This document shows positions 46,907 through 56,249 of a stretch of DNA of 64,000 bases, piece after piece. A program made the position numbers and the translations under genes. The stretch is from Aporhodopirellula rubra (GTDB lineage: Bacteria; Planctomycetota; Planctomycetia; Pirellulales; Pirellulaceae), in contig NZ_JACHXU010000014.1 of the NCBI RefSeq assembly GCF_014192335.1, forward strand, positions 1-64,000, given 5' to 3'. Under the pieces are notes generated by a model. That model had not been told where the DNA came from. It made no database searches and was given only the letters and a program-made list of their open reading frames with translations. Position 1 is the stretch's first letter; every line of letters begins with the position of its first letter.

Positions 46907-48949
46907 ATGGACTTTTCAATTATCGCAAGATCGTCGAAGGCTCTCCTGTTCGTGATACCAACGTCACGAGAACTGATTCAGGCCTTCCCTTTGAAATCTC
47001 ACAGTACGAGCGAAGAGCGATTGAGGCTAGCGGTATCCGTAGCCGAATTCGGGATCATCGAAATCGATTACGAAAGTGGAACCGCCGTCGCTGACGAAAA
47101 AGCCGCTGAACTGTTCGATGTTCCATCATCGGTTGCGTTGTCACGCCGCGAGGTGCATCAACGCATTCACTCCGAAGATGTTGAGGATGTCGAGCGGAGG
47201 GTAGCGGAGTCGTTGAAACCCGACGGCAAGGGCGAATTCGCGATGCAGCACCGCGTCGTCCACCGTGATGGGACGGTGAAATGGGTCAACGTGCGTAAGC
47301 GGATTTTTTTCAACGAGAAGCACGGCACACGTGTTCCCGTTTCGGGAATGGTCGCCGCCGTTGATATCACCGAACAGAAGGAATCCGAACAGAAGATTCG
47401 ATCGAAAGAGAACCGACTGAAACTCGCTGCCAAAACCACCGGGTTTGGAACTTATGATCTGAACGCTCGCAGCAGTGAAACGATTTGGTCGGACGAGATA
47501 CTTCAAATCTTCGGAATCGATAACGGACGGTCGTTCACCCGGAGCGACATGTTCGAACAGATCCATGCGGACGATCGAGATCGCTATCGAGAATTGTTTC
47601 AACAGCTACTGCGTCGCGATGCGCCGGAAAACTTCAAGTTGGAACACCGGATCGTTCGACCCTCGGGGGAAGTGCGATGGATCGTCAATTCGGGATGTGT
47701 GCTCTTTAAACAAGGACAGGCCTCGGGATTTCCTGATCGTGTGATTGGAACGATGCAGGACATCACCGAACGAAAACTTTTCGAACAATCGCTGCAGCGA
47801 GCACGACGCGCCGCCGAAGCCGCCAACCGATCACGGGGCGAATTCCTTGCAAACATGTCGCACGAAATTCGGACACCGATGGCCGCCATCATCGGACATG
47901 CGGATATTTTGCGAGATCATTTGAGCGATCCTGACAATTTGCAAGTCGTTGAAACGATCCGTCGAAACGGGAATTTCTTACTCGGCATTATCAACGACAT
48001 TCTGGACCTGTCAAAAATCGATGCGGGCAAATTGGAAGTCGAACGCGAACCGGTTCGTCCGGACGCGATCGTCGCTGAGGTACGCTCGCTGATGGACGTT
48101 CGGGCTGCCGAAAAGAAGCTTCCTTTGAAAGTGTCGTTCAATGGCCCTGTGCCTGCAACACTGAACACGGACGCGATTCGCGTTCGGCAAATTCTCGTTA
48201 ATCTCGTCGGCAACGCGATTAAGTTTACCGACGAGGGGAAAGTCGAGCTGATTGTTCGTTTTGACCAAGAGGCGAGCGTGCTGCACTTCGAAGTCGCCGA
48301 TACCGGGATCGGGATCCGATCGGAGGACCATGAGTCGCTGTTTGATCCCTTTGTGCAAGCCGACAACACCTCGACCCGGTCCTTTGGCGGGACCGGATTG
48401 GGGCTCGCGATTTGCCAGCGACTCGCTCACGCCCTCGGCGGTGAAGTGAAAGTGGAGAGTGAGTTCGGCGTTGGCAGTGTCTTCACGCTTTCGATCGCCG
48501 TTGCCAAAGGCGTTCCGCTGATCAAGCCTGACTTGGGGCTGGACATCCACTCGGAACAGAGGGGCGTTGAGGTCGAACTGTCTGCGAGAGTGCTCGTCGT
48601 TGATGACCGTCGGGATATCCGTTACCTGGCTCAGCACTTCATCGAAAAAGCGGGCGGTGAGGTTCTCACGGCGACCAACGGTAAGGAGGCGATTGACTTC
48701 ATCGAGAGCGAGACCAAACCCGATGTGGACTTGATCGTGATGGATATGCAAATGCCGGTGATGGACGGATACGAGGCAACCAGCGAGCTGCGCAAACGGG
48801 GCTGTACGCTGCCGATCATCGCCTTGACCGCCAACGCGATGAAAAGTGATCGCGACGCATGCTTGGCCGCGGGGTGTACCGACTACACGACCAAACCGCT
48901 CAATAGCCGGAAACTGATCACGATGATTGATCGATTGGTTAACGTCTGA
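46907..48949 (+). CDS. PAS-PAS hybrid histidine kinase with receiver domain
   Basis: A 680-residue cytosolic kinase. Two PAS_3-type sensory domains (about 40-155 and 165-290), each ending with a PAC strand (VAAVDITEQK, GTMQDITERK). Then HisKA with His319 in ANMSHEIRTP, HATPase (VGNAIKFTDEGKVEL; GTGLGLAI), and a receiver whose Asp613 sits in VMDMQMPVMDG. There is no output domain or Hpt module, so the receiver probably acts in a phosphorelay or in feedback on the kinase. The start is uncertain: the first 35 residues are unlike a PAS domain, and a later start is possible. It is the divergent neighbour of the giant CheB-CheR kinase, and the two may cooperate. Confidence 0.9.
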   Translation: MDFSIIARSSKALLFVIPTSRELIQAFPLKSHSTSEERLRLAVSVAEFGIIEIDYESGTAVADEKAAELFDVPSSVALSRREVHQRIHSEDVEDVERRVAESLKPDGKGEFAMQHRVVHRDGTVKWVNVRKRIFFNEKHGTRVPVSGMVAAVDITEQKESEQKIRSKENRLKLAAKTTGFGTYDLNARSSETIWSDEILQIFGIDNGRSFTRSDMFEQIHADDRDRYRELFQQLLRRDAPENFKLEHRIVRPSGEVRWIVNSGCVLFKQGQASGFPDRVIGTMQDITERKLFEQSLQRARRAAEAANRSRGEFLANMSHEIRTPMAAIIGHADILRDHLSDPDNLQVVETIRRNGNFLLGIINDILDLSKIDAGKLEVEREPVRPDAIVAEVRSLMDVRAAEKKLPLKVSFNGPVPATLNTDAIRVRQILVNLVGNAIKFTDEGKVELIVRFDQEASVLHFEVADTGIGIRSEDHESLFDPFVQADNTSTRSFGGTGLGLAICQRLAHALGGEVKVESEFGVGSVFTLSIAVAKGVPLIKPDLGLDIHSEQRGVEVELSARVLVVDDRRDIRYLAQHFIEKAGGEVLTATNGKEAIDFIESETKPDVDLIVMDMQMPVMDGYEATSELRKRGCTLPIIALTANAMKSDRDACLAAGCTDYTTKPLNSRKLITMIDRLVNV

Positions 48950-49026
48950 TTGGATCGGGGCATTTCTAAAGCGATTCGCTGTCCGATCGCCTCGCGATGC
49001 ATAAGGTGGCGAGGTAACAACGTGGT

Positions 49027-50295
49027 TCACTCGATGCAGTACAACGCCTGATCGCTGCGGAGGTACAGTTTGCCATCGCTAACGGCGGGGGAGGCATTGA
49101 AATCAGATTCGTCTGATGCGAATCGATTCCGTGCGATCGGCTGGAACGTGTCGCCCGGTTGGAAAACGATCGTGCCGCTGCGCCGCGTGACCACGTAGAT
49201 GGAATCGCCGATCAAGACGGGGGAAGCGTAGACGGGGCGGCCACTTTCCAAATCACCAACGCGTTGACGATAGACGACCTCACCGTCATCCGCGGACGTG
49301 CAGTATGCGATGCCTCGATCGTCGATCCAGTAAAATCGTCCCTCGTGCAACAGTGGCGTCGCGACATAACTGCTCGATCGGTTCGTCCATAAAACATTTT
49401 GATCGGTTACGTCAGCATTGCCTGATTGTTTGCCTTCAGCTTCGACTGCGATGCTGCCCGAGGCGCGATAGCCGCCGAAACTGTACACGGTGTTGCCGTC
49501 GACGATGACCGACGGCGAGACGTTGCCTGTCATCGGGGTGGAGGCATACCAATCCAGTTCCCCAGACGTCGGGTCGAGTGCCCAGATTTGTTCGGGGACA
49601 CTGATCACAATCTCGTCACCGGCGGTCGATCGGACGAGTCGCGGCGTGCCGTAGGTCAATTCGAGCATTCGATCGCTTTTTCGCCATCGCTCACGCCCAC
49701 TCGCAGTGTCCAACGCGATGATCGCTTTCGCCTCTTCGGCCGCATTGACGATCACGGTGTCTTCGTACAACAGAAGGCTGGCCCCGGAACCCCATCTGCG
49801 ATTGCTGGACCCTTTTCCCGTATCCACGCTCCAGTTCAGCTTCCCATCGAGCGTGAGCGAATGCACACCGCCTTTGCCGAGGAACACGTAGATGTTCTTG
49901 CCGTCGGTAACGGGTGTGTTGCTCGCGTAACCGTGTTCGGTGATGTAACCGCGGAAACCGTCTTCTCGATAGTCGATCGGGAAATCATAAGCCCACTGTT
50001 GTTTGCCCGTTTTCTTGTCGAAACACAACGCCTGACGCATCGCGGGAGAACCGTTTGCCACGTAACACGTGACGATGACGCGATCGCCAACAATGATCGG
50101 GCTGGACGATCCGCTGCCTGGTAAGTCCACCTTCCACGCGAGGTTCTGCGAATCGCTCCACGTCGTTGTGACGGATTCGTCGGAGTGAGCCGATCCGTTG
50201 GGACCGAGAAACGCGGGCCAGTCCTCGGCGAACACGGTCGACGAAGTGAGCAAGCCGGACAGAATGGCCGCGACGAACACGGATGATCGAATCAT
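49027..50295 (-). CDS. Secreted PQQ-like (BamB-type) beta-propeller protein
   Basis: A 422-residue protein with signal sequence (VFVAAILSGLLTSSTVFAEDW). Nearly the whole chain is a propeller with blades such as LCFDKKTGKQQWAYD, LTLDGKLNWSVD, IALDTASGRERWRK and WALDPTSGELDWYA, and ends DQALYCIE. BamB-like folds assist outer-membrane assembly or serve as scaffolds; direct BamB function is not supported here. It is the last gene of the ECF sigma/kinase operon: its ATG overlaps the previous stop in an ATGA arrangement (50292-50295). Confidence 0.83.
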   Translation of the reverse strand: MIRSSVFVAAILSGLLTSSTVFAEDWPAFLGPNGSAHSDESVTTTWSDSQNLAWKVDLPGSGSSSPIIVGDRVIVTCYVANGSPAMRQALCFDKKTGKQQWAYDFPIDYREDGFRGYITEHGYASNTPVTDGKNIYVFLGKGGVHSLTLDGKLNWSVDTGKGSSNRRWGSGASLLLYEDTVIVNAAEEAKAIIALDTASGRERWRKSDRMLELTYGTPRLVRSTAGDEIVISVPEQIWALDPTSGELDWYASTPMTGNVSPSVIVDGNTVYSFGGYRASGSIAVEAEGKQSGNADVTDQNVLWTNRSSSYVATPLLHEGRFYWIDDRGIAYCTSADDGEVVYRQRVGDLESGRPVYASPVLIGDSIYVVTRRSGTIVFQPGDTFQPIARNRFASDESDFNASPAVSDGKLYLRSDQALYCIE

Positions 50296-51662
50296 GAGCG
50301 GGGCACCGTTTGCGGTTCAGGGGACGGATGTTTGAACTGACGGCGTGCGGCGATCGCAATCCCGCTCGTGATCGCAACAATCGCCGGGTAAGCGGCCGCC
50401 GGCAAACGTGGGACCGCTGTCACACCGACCGGTTGATTTTGCGACGACGCGGCTTCCTCGAGTGACGCCATGATCGCATCGAGTACCGGACCGGACAGCG
50501 GCGGGACGACTCCGCTTGCCACCATTCCTAACGAGCGATGCAACATGACTGCGGACTCGAGTTGCACATCGATCGAAAGGTTTTCAATCGTGAATTTGGG
50601 TGACGGCAACAGCACACGATCCAACGCGATCATGCCGCCGGGGCCACTGAACCAACCGGCCATCAACTCGTCCGCGATTTCGATGCGCTCCTCCGGAGAC
50701 GCTTCGATCACGCGTTTGAGCAGTGGCAGAGTATCGCGACTGAGTTCCCACTCGTTTTGGACGTTCTGGCCGTCTTGGTGAGACTGTCCGAATCCCCAAA
50801 GAGGAACCCACTTCAGCAATCCGTGATCATGCTCTCGCGATTCATCATCGGATGCCAACAACAACGCACCCGCTTCGCTGGACTCGGTCGTTTCGCTCTC
50901 CACCACGAATCCGTCGGATTCAGGCTCGATCGTCGACACCGGTTGCACGGAATCCGCAGCCGACACGGCGGTCGTTTGCTCGCTACTCGCCGAGGTCAAC
51001 GAGCTAATTGCAGCATCGATCGCAACGACCGCGCGCGGGTTGCTTTGTTGAACGAGGAAATCGCCGCCGACGTTACCGCCCGAGGTGAAGTTGCTACCGG
51101 AGCTGTTACCGGTAGATACCGTCGCGTTGAAGTTCGTGTTGTTCGAGCTAGAATTGCTCGATGGGCTGCTTCCGCCGAGCGAATTGTTGGAGGAATTGCT
51201 GGAAGAAAACGACTCGCCCGATGCGTTCGACTGCGCCGACGTAATTGGGGATTGTTGGTCTGCGCGATTCGGCTCATTGTCGCGCGACAGCCGCCGGTTG
51301 ACTGGATCCCGCCGGTCGGAGTCTCTCCTGATTGGATCTCTTCCGCCGGCCCGGTCCAAATCGTTTCCGCGCGAGTCATTCGATCGCAATTGATCCTCAC
51401 GCGCACCGTCTCGTTGTGCGGCATCGCCCCGCTGCGAGTCGATGCCACGTTGTTCCCGGGCTCGATCCGCACCTCCTGGAATGCCGCGAGCCGACGATAC
51501 TTCGGCAGAAGTCGACGAAAAGTCACCCGTGACGTCTCTGCGCGATGGAGGGTCGGTAACGTGTTCGACCGTCTCGCCGAATTGAAAGATGCCTCCGGCG
51601 AGCAACGTTCGAACTTCGAGTCGTTCGAGTCGCAACAGTCGTGACTCATTCGCATCACTCAT
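50292..51662 (-). CDS. Planctomycete extracellular-motif protein, Ser/Asn-rich
   Basis: A 456-residue protein of unknown function. It opens with SRLLRLERLEVRTLLAG, the short N-terminal motif (L-E-x-R-x-L-L/M) known in large exported planctomycete proteins (Planc_extracel). Residues of about 45-190 are highly polar: Arg/Asp-rich, then Ser/Asn runs (SSSNSSNNSLGGSS). Near the C-terminus is one hydrophobic segment (YPAIVAITSGIAIAARR) that may anchor it in the membrane. Given the operon (ECF sigma factor, membrane Ser/Thr kinase), it could be a sensor partner or anti-sigma-like anchor, but no anti-sigma motif is visible. ATGA overlaps connect it to both neighbours. Confidence 0.72.
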   Translation of the reverse strand: MSDANESRLLRLERLEVRTLLAGGIFQFGETVEHVTDPPSRRDVTGDFSSTSAEVSSARGIPGGADRAREQRGIDSQRGDAAQRDGAREDQLRSNDSRGNDLDRAGGRDPIRRDSDRRDPVNRRLSRDNEPNRADQQSPITSAQSNASGESFSSSNSSNNSLGGSSPSSNSSSNNTNFNATVSTGNSSGSNFTSGGNVGGDFLVQQSNPRAVVAIDAAISSLTSASSEQTTAVSAADSVQPVSTIEPESDGFVVESETTESSEAGALLLASDDESREHDHGLLKWVPLWGFGQSHQDGQNVQNEWELSRDTLPLLKRVIEASPEERIEIADELMAGWFSGPGGMIALDRVLLPSPKFTIENLSIDVQLESAVMLHRSLGMVASGVVPPLSGPVLDAIMASLEEAASSQNQPVGVTAVPRLPAAAYPAIVAITSGIAIAARRQFKHPSPEPQTVPRS

Positions 51663-54169
51663 GATTCGCCTCTTAGTTGATTCAAATTGGTTTCGTGTTT
51701 TTGTAGAAAGATTCGGTACCTTGGAACTTGCGGGGCCAAGTCCACCGCGAGTTGTTGATGCGAAATCGCTTCGTCGTAATACTCTTCGGCTTGACGACGA
51801 TCACCGAGTTGTTCGCAGAGGAATCCGAGATTGTTCAGGATACCGCCCGTCATGCTGTGGACTTCGGCGTCATCAGGAAATGCCTCTCGCAGTGCACTCG
51901 CATGTTCGTTTGCTCGGAGGAATGACTCACGTGAAAGTTCGAGATCACCGATCGCAGCGAGCGATAACCCGAGGTGATTGAGGCTGATACCGAGGTCGCG
52001 ACGAAAGGTTTGCTGGTCGGGCCAACGTGCCCGTAATTGTTCGCTGATGTCAATGGCTTGGCGAAGCGACGTGATGGCGTCGCGGTGACGTGACTGTTCG
52101 GCCTGTGCGGTCGCCAACGTGTTGAGCGTCAACACGACTTGCGTTGCCGCCTGAGCGTCGCCCCGATCACGGTTGAGTCGGTCCAACTGCCCGCCGAGAG
52201 AACGCCTCGCCAACACGGACGCCTGTGACGGGTCGCGTTTGACCAACACACCCGCGAGATTGGACTGAATTGTCGAACGCAATTTTTCCTCATCCTCATT
52301 CTTCTCGAGTAATTCGATTGCACGCTGATAAACCGTTTGGGCTTCGTCGACGTTTTCCGTATCGCTCAGCATTTGCCCGAGGTTATTCAACGTCGTGGCG
52401 AGTTCTCTCGTTGATGATTCGTTTCCGAGTGAGTGTAAACGCGTCTGGTTTACGATCGCTTTGCCAAACCAAGACGTCGCTGCATCGAGGTCACCACTGC
52501 GGGCATAGCGTTCGGCCAAGTTGTTTTGACTGACGGACCACTGCAACTGGATGTCGTCGTTGCGTGGATCATTTCGTGCGACTTCTTCGAGCAGTTCTTC
52601 TGATCGAATCAGGGCCTTGATCGCGTCCGCGTTCTGGCCGAGTTCACCCTTAATCGTGCCAATCTTCCCGTAGGTGATTGCCAGATCGAGTTGTTGTTCA
52701 CGGTTCGTCGCCGAACTCGCGTCCGACTCGGATTCCAGGCGTTGGTAGTATCCGAGTACTTGCAGAAGCAATCGTTGCCTGGCGGCGTTTGCTGCCGGGA
52801 TGTCATCGAGCAATTCTGCGACCTTTGAACCGAGTCCGTCAATCGCTTCTCGAGCGACGATTAGGTTGTTGATCGCCTTGGTTGCATTCGTGTCGGAGAC
52901 GCGTTTTTCGGCTGCCAATAAGACTGTTCCGATTGCAAATCCGGCAATCATCAACAGACCGATCACCGTCCCCGCCGCAACCAAACCTTGATATCGCACG
53001 GCATAACGAACGCAGTGATCCAACAAAGTCGGCGGACGTGCGATGGTAGGTTCCCCCGCGAGTACCCGGCGGAGATCGTCCGCAAATTTCTGAGCCGTTT
53101 CGTAGCGATCGTCGCGTCGTTTGGCCATCGCCTTCGCAACGACGGTATCGAGATCGCGAGGAATATCACGGCAATGCGTTTGCAGCGACACCACAGAATC
53201 CTCATCAATTTGACGAAGGATCGCGGGAGCATCCACGCCGTCGTGGGCCGGTTTACCCGAGAGGACTTCGTAGAGTGTCGCACCGAGCGAATAGACGTCG
53301 GCTCGACCGTCCACGATCGCGGATTCGCCGCGTGTCTGCTCCGGGCTCATGTAACGCATCGTACCGATCACATCGCCCGACTGCGTCAACGACACATCGT
53401 TTTGCACTCTAGCGAGTCCGAAGTCACTGATCCAGGCTTTCCCTTCACTATCGATGATCAGGTTGGACGGTTTGATGTCTCGATGAATGATTCCGAGTTC
53501 GTGTGCAGCATGCAAACCTTCGGCAACGGCAATGGCCTGTGTCACGACGGCACGCCAACCATCATGCGTGGCGGGCGTCTTGCCTCGTTCGATCACTTTG
53601 TCGAGCGAGTCACCGGCGACGTACTGCATCGCGTAGAAATGCGTTCCCCGCTCGCATCCGACCGCGAAGATCGGCACGATGTTGGGATGCTGCAAACACG
53701 CTGCTGCCTCGGCTTCGTGTTGGAACCGAGTCAGCTTTTGTTGGTCGAGTATCGAGGCGAGCGGCAGCAGTTTGATTGCCACGGTCCGTCGAAGTGATAG
53801 CTGTGTGGCGCGGTACACGACGCCCATCCCGCCACGACCGATCTCTTCATGTAACTCGAAATCGCCGAGACGGTGGGCGGTCGAGTCTTTATCGGCGATC
53901 AGTCGCGGTGCGGGACTGCGTACGGCGAGTTGATGAAGGTTTTCGAGTCCGTCGACGCAATCCCGCAGTGCATCACGCAGTTCCGGATTCGACCGGGTCA
54001 GCGACTCAACCGAGGGTGGCAGTCCCGATTCCAAGGCGGACATGTACTCATCGAGCAGATCGGCGAGTTGGTTCTTTTGGTCGCCGGTGAGATTGCGCAT
54101 CACGAGCGGTTCATCGTCTGACCAATCCTCACGTGATTCGAACGCCAACGCATTGACCGGCGTGATCAT
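51659..54169 (-). CDS. Ser/Thr protein kinase with TPR-like C-terminus (ECF-linked)
   Basis: An 836-residue inner-membrane receptor-type kinase (PknB group). The kinase domain (about 103-370) is complete: GRGGMG 111-116, Lys133 in AIK, Asp231 in HRDIKPSN, DFG 249-251, and SPEQ. A membrane helix follows (about 397-419). The C-terminal 400 residues are helical repeats (for example NNLGQMLSDTENVDEAQTVYQRAIELL, LGLSLAAIGDLELSRESFLRAN), which I read as TPR. The N-terminal 100 residues contain a helical region (SNPELRDALRDCVDGLENL) found ahead of many planctomycete kinases. The upstream gene encodes an ECF sigma factor whose stop overlaps this start by four bases. Confidence 0.93.
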   Translation of the reverse strand: MITPVNALAFESREDWSDDEPLVMRNLTGDQKNQLADLLDEYMSALESGLPPSVESLTRSNPELRDALRDCVDGLENLHQLAVRSPAPRLIADKDSTAHRLGDFELHEEIGRGGMGVVYRATQLSLRRTVAIKLLPLASILDQQKLTRFQHEAEAAACLQHPNIVPIFAVGCERGTHFYAMQYVAGDSLDKVIERGKTPATHDGWRAVVTQAIAVAEGLHAAHELGIIHRDIKPSNLIIDSEGKAWISDFGLARVQNDVSLTQSGDVIGTMRYMSPEQTRGESAIVDGRADVYSLGATLYEVLSGKPAHDGVDAPAILRQIDEDSVVSLQTHCRDIPRDLDTVVAKAMAKRRDDRYETAQKFADDLRRVLAGEPTIARPPTLLDHCVRYAVRYQGLVAAGTVIGLLMIAGFAIGTVLLAAEKRVSDTNATKAINNLIVAREAIDGLGSKVAELLDDIPAANAARQRLLLQVLGYYQRLESESDASSATNREQQLDLAITYGKIGTIKGELGQNADAIKALIRSEELLEEVARNDPRNDDIQLQWSVSQNNLAERYARSGDLDAATSWFGKAIVNQTRLHSLGNESSTRELATTLNNLGQMLSDTENVDEAQTVYQRAIELLEKNEDEEKLRSTIQSNLAGVLVKRDPSQASVLARRSLGGQLDRLNRDRGDAQAATQVVLTLNTLATAQAEQSRHRDAITSLRQAIDISEQLRARWPDQQTFRRDLGISLNHLGLSLAAIGDLELSRESFLRANEHASALREAFPDDAEVHSMTGGILNNLGFLCEQLGDRRQAEEYYDEAISHQQLAVDLAPQVPRYRIFLQKHETNLNQLRGES

Positions 54170-54822
54170 GAGAGGTCTCCTGCCATGTTGACGTCACACA
54201 CTTCTTTGAATTTTGCAATCGCTCGCAACCATAGCATCCGTGCGGCACCTGGTTTGATGTCCATCTTTGTTGCGATTTCTTCGAACGAGCATCCCTGCAA
54301 ATTGCGATACACGATCACGTCGTGATAGCTCGGTTTCAGCTTTGCAAGTTGATCGGCCAGGTCCGCGGCGAGTTCACGCCGGCATACGATCTCACTCGGC
54401 GTGGCCGCAGGATCGGGAATTAGATTCGACAACCCCGCGATGCTGTCATCGATCCGCTTAGCCACTTTGTCGAGCGAAACTTCGCGGCGGATGTCGCGTT
54501 TCTTTGCGAACACGTTCCGCTCGATTGCGTGACTGAGATGGTGGCTGAGAATTTGTCGCAGCCATGCGAGCAGTTCGCCCTCGCTGCCACCACGAAATTG
54601 ATCGAAATCCCGGTGGGCAGCCAGCATGGTTTCCTGAACCAAGTCCGACGTACTCATCCTTCGCCGCAGACGCGCATCCAACTGAGTCGTCGCCAAAATA
54701 TTGAGATAGTTTCGGTATATCTGCAACAAGTCCCCGAGCGATTGGCGGCGTCCGCTGCGAATACGGGTGATCATTTCCGAAATGGAAACTTCCGGAGCGG
54801 CTTCGGCAGGAGCAGAGGACAT
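54166..54822 (-). CDS. ECF-type RNA polymerase sigma factor
   Basis: About 218 residues. Region 2 contains STSDLVQETMLAAHRDFDQFRGGSEGELLAWLRQIL, the core-binding and -10 recognition part. Region 4 (HDVIVYRNLQGCSFEEIATKMDIKPGAARMLWLRAIAKF) is a helix-turn-helix for the -35 element. It belongs to the planctomycete ECF groups that are genetically linked to Ser/Thr kinases. The frame extends to 55056, but the extra N-terminal part has no sigma features. ATG 54822 has AAGG about seven bases upstream; 54846 is an alternative. It leads a four-gene operon with ATGA overlaps. Confidence 0.88.
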   Translation of the reverse strand: MSSAPAEAAPEVSISEMITRIRSGRRQSLGDLLQIYRNYLNILATTQLDARLRRRMSTSDLVQETMLAAHRDFDQFRGGSEGELLAWLRQILSHHLSHAIERNVFAKKRDIRREVSLDKVAKRIDDSIAGLSNLIPDPAATPSEIVCRRELAADLADQLAKLKPSYHDVIVYRNLQGCSFEEIATKMDIKPGAARMLWLRAIAKFKEVCDVNMAGDLS

Positions 54823-55452
54823 GCGTGTGCCTTTTTGAGCGTTCATGGGTGACTGTTTGTCGAAATCGTGAACCACATTGGTCGTATGATTCTTAGGTCC
54901 GACTTTGAGATGAGATGTCACACTGAAATGCGTCGTTTCACCGCACTTTGGGTCAAAAACTTCTCTTTTTCGTGACAAACGAAGCGGAAATTCGCCCTTG
55001 AGTACGTTGGCGTCGTGCTCGAAACGCATTCCATGCTCTCGTGTCGCTATGAGCAAACGAGAGCGACAAGTCCCCCAAAATGACTCGCAAATCGATTTTC
55101 GTGGCTTCGATGACAGTCTTACGCTCCAAGGCGAAAACAGGTTGACCGCTGGGCGAGTTTAGGACGTCGCAAGCCCCAAGATCGTACGATTCGCTTCGCA
55201 TCGGCCTGCGTGGTGTGTCGTTATCGGCGAATTTTGATCTTGGATGGCCCTGTTGGAAACGGGTTCGCGCATTACGTCCTGCAATCCCCATGCTTGATCC
55301 AATCGAAGCGTTCGTGGGCACTGAATCGGAATTCTCCCGTCCTGTCGCCCTACGGCGAGTGAAACATCGCGAGCGGTCTGGTCTTCCCCCCCTCGTTTCG
55401 ATTGCGGATGAAGCATTCCCTATTTCACACGAATTCAAGAAAAGGAATTTCA
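54823..55452. other. Divergent intergenic region
   Basis: About 630 bases between the ECF sigma gene and the glycine-rich protein gene. An open minus-strand frame reaches to 55056 as a possible N-terminal extension of the sigma factor, but its residues look non-coding. No promoter of consensus quality or repeat was found. Confidence 0.35.
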
Positions 55453-56070
55453 ATGAATCCTGTCTCCTCCACGTCAGCGTTTTCGCAGACTCAAGTCAGT
55501 TCCAGTGCCAGCCGCGCTCAATCGGCAGGCCAAAGTCCGGCGAAACGGTTGGATGAATCGTTGTCGGCGTTCCTGACCGAAAAGGGCGTCTCGAGTGAAG
55601 ATCAGACCGCGATCAAGTCTGAACTGAGTGACGCAATCACGTCGTTGGTGAGCGCCGGTACGGCCGTCAGCCCAACGGAAGTCAAAGCGGCATTGAGCGA
55701 GATTTTGAGCGACCGCGGTCTTGATGGAGAAGGCTTCGTCAGCCAACTCGGGACACCCGGATCAGGCGGTAGGCAGGGCTCATCATCCAGGGAACAAGGC
55801 GGGCAACGCGTTGGTGGTGGCCGTCGTGGCGGCGGAGGCGGTGGCCCACGCGGCGCGGGCGGACCTCCTCCGGGCGGCCGACCGGGCGCCGCGGATGAAT
55901 CGACCGAAACAACGTCCACATCCGAAACCAGCGAAATCGATGATCTGCTCGCTTGGTTGGAATCGCAGACCAGTGAAAGCGAATCGAACTCTGGATCCAA
56001 GACAACGACGCACACTCTACCAGGATCGTTCATCAAACGCGGCGGCGGGAATCTCGACGCGACTGTATAA
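55453..56070 (+). CDS. Hypothetical protein with central Gly/Arg/Pro-rich region
   Basis: A 205-residue protein of no recognised family. Residues of about 25-95 look folded and helical (SLSAFLTEKGVSSEDQTAIKSELSDAITSLV, TEVKAALSEILSDRGL). Residues of about 97-140 are low-complexity Gly/Arg/Pro. The tail is Ser/Thr/Glu-rich and ends in NLDATV. There is no signal peptide. ATG 55453 has AAGGAA six bases upstream; the longer frame from 55402 is rejected. The following gene on the opposite strand (YHYH protein) has a similar Gly/Pro-rich stretch, but no homology is claimed. Confidence 0.62.
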   Translation: MNPVSSTSAFSQTQVSSSASRAQSAGQSPAKRLDESLSAFLTEKGVSSEDQTAIKSELSDAITSLVSAGTAVSPTEVKAALSEILSDRGLDGEGFVSQLGTPGSGGRQGSSSREQGGQRVGGGRRGGGGGGPRGAGGPPPGGRPGAADESTETTSTSETSEIDDLLAWLESQTSESESNSGSKTTTHTLPGSFIKRGGGNLDATV

Positions 56071-56249
56071 CGGAAGTGCAGTACGGAAACGCCGGAGGGC
56101 GTTGGTCATGGTCTGTCTTGCCCCGGAACCAGGCCAGCGTCCGACGGCTTTGTGTGTCGCTTTCAATCAAGACAAGCGAGCGATGAGCCAGAGTCAGGGG
56201 CAAAACCCGTTTGAGTTCGTTTGCAAGGGGCTACAGTCATTGGCTACGA

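Noticed and set aside
48011-49030. 339-codon minus-strand frame opposite the PAS hybrid kinase
   Set aside because: It lies wholly over conserved HATPase and receiver codons of the plus-strand gene, and its product has no domain signs.
50757-51644. 295-codon plus-strand frame over the extracellular-motif protein
   Set aside because: Arg-rich mirror of a Ser/Asn/Asp-rich gene; the minus strand has the motif, the ATGA overlaps and the operon context.
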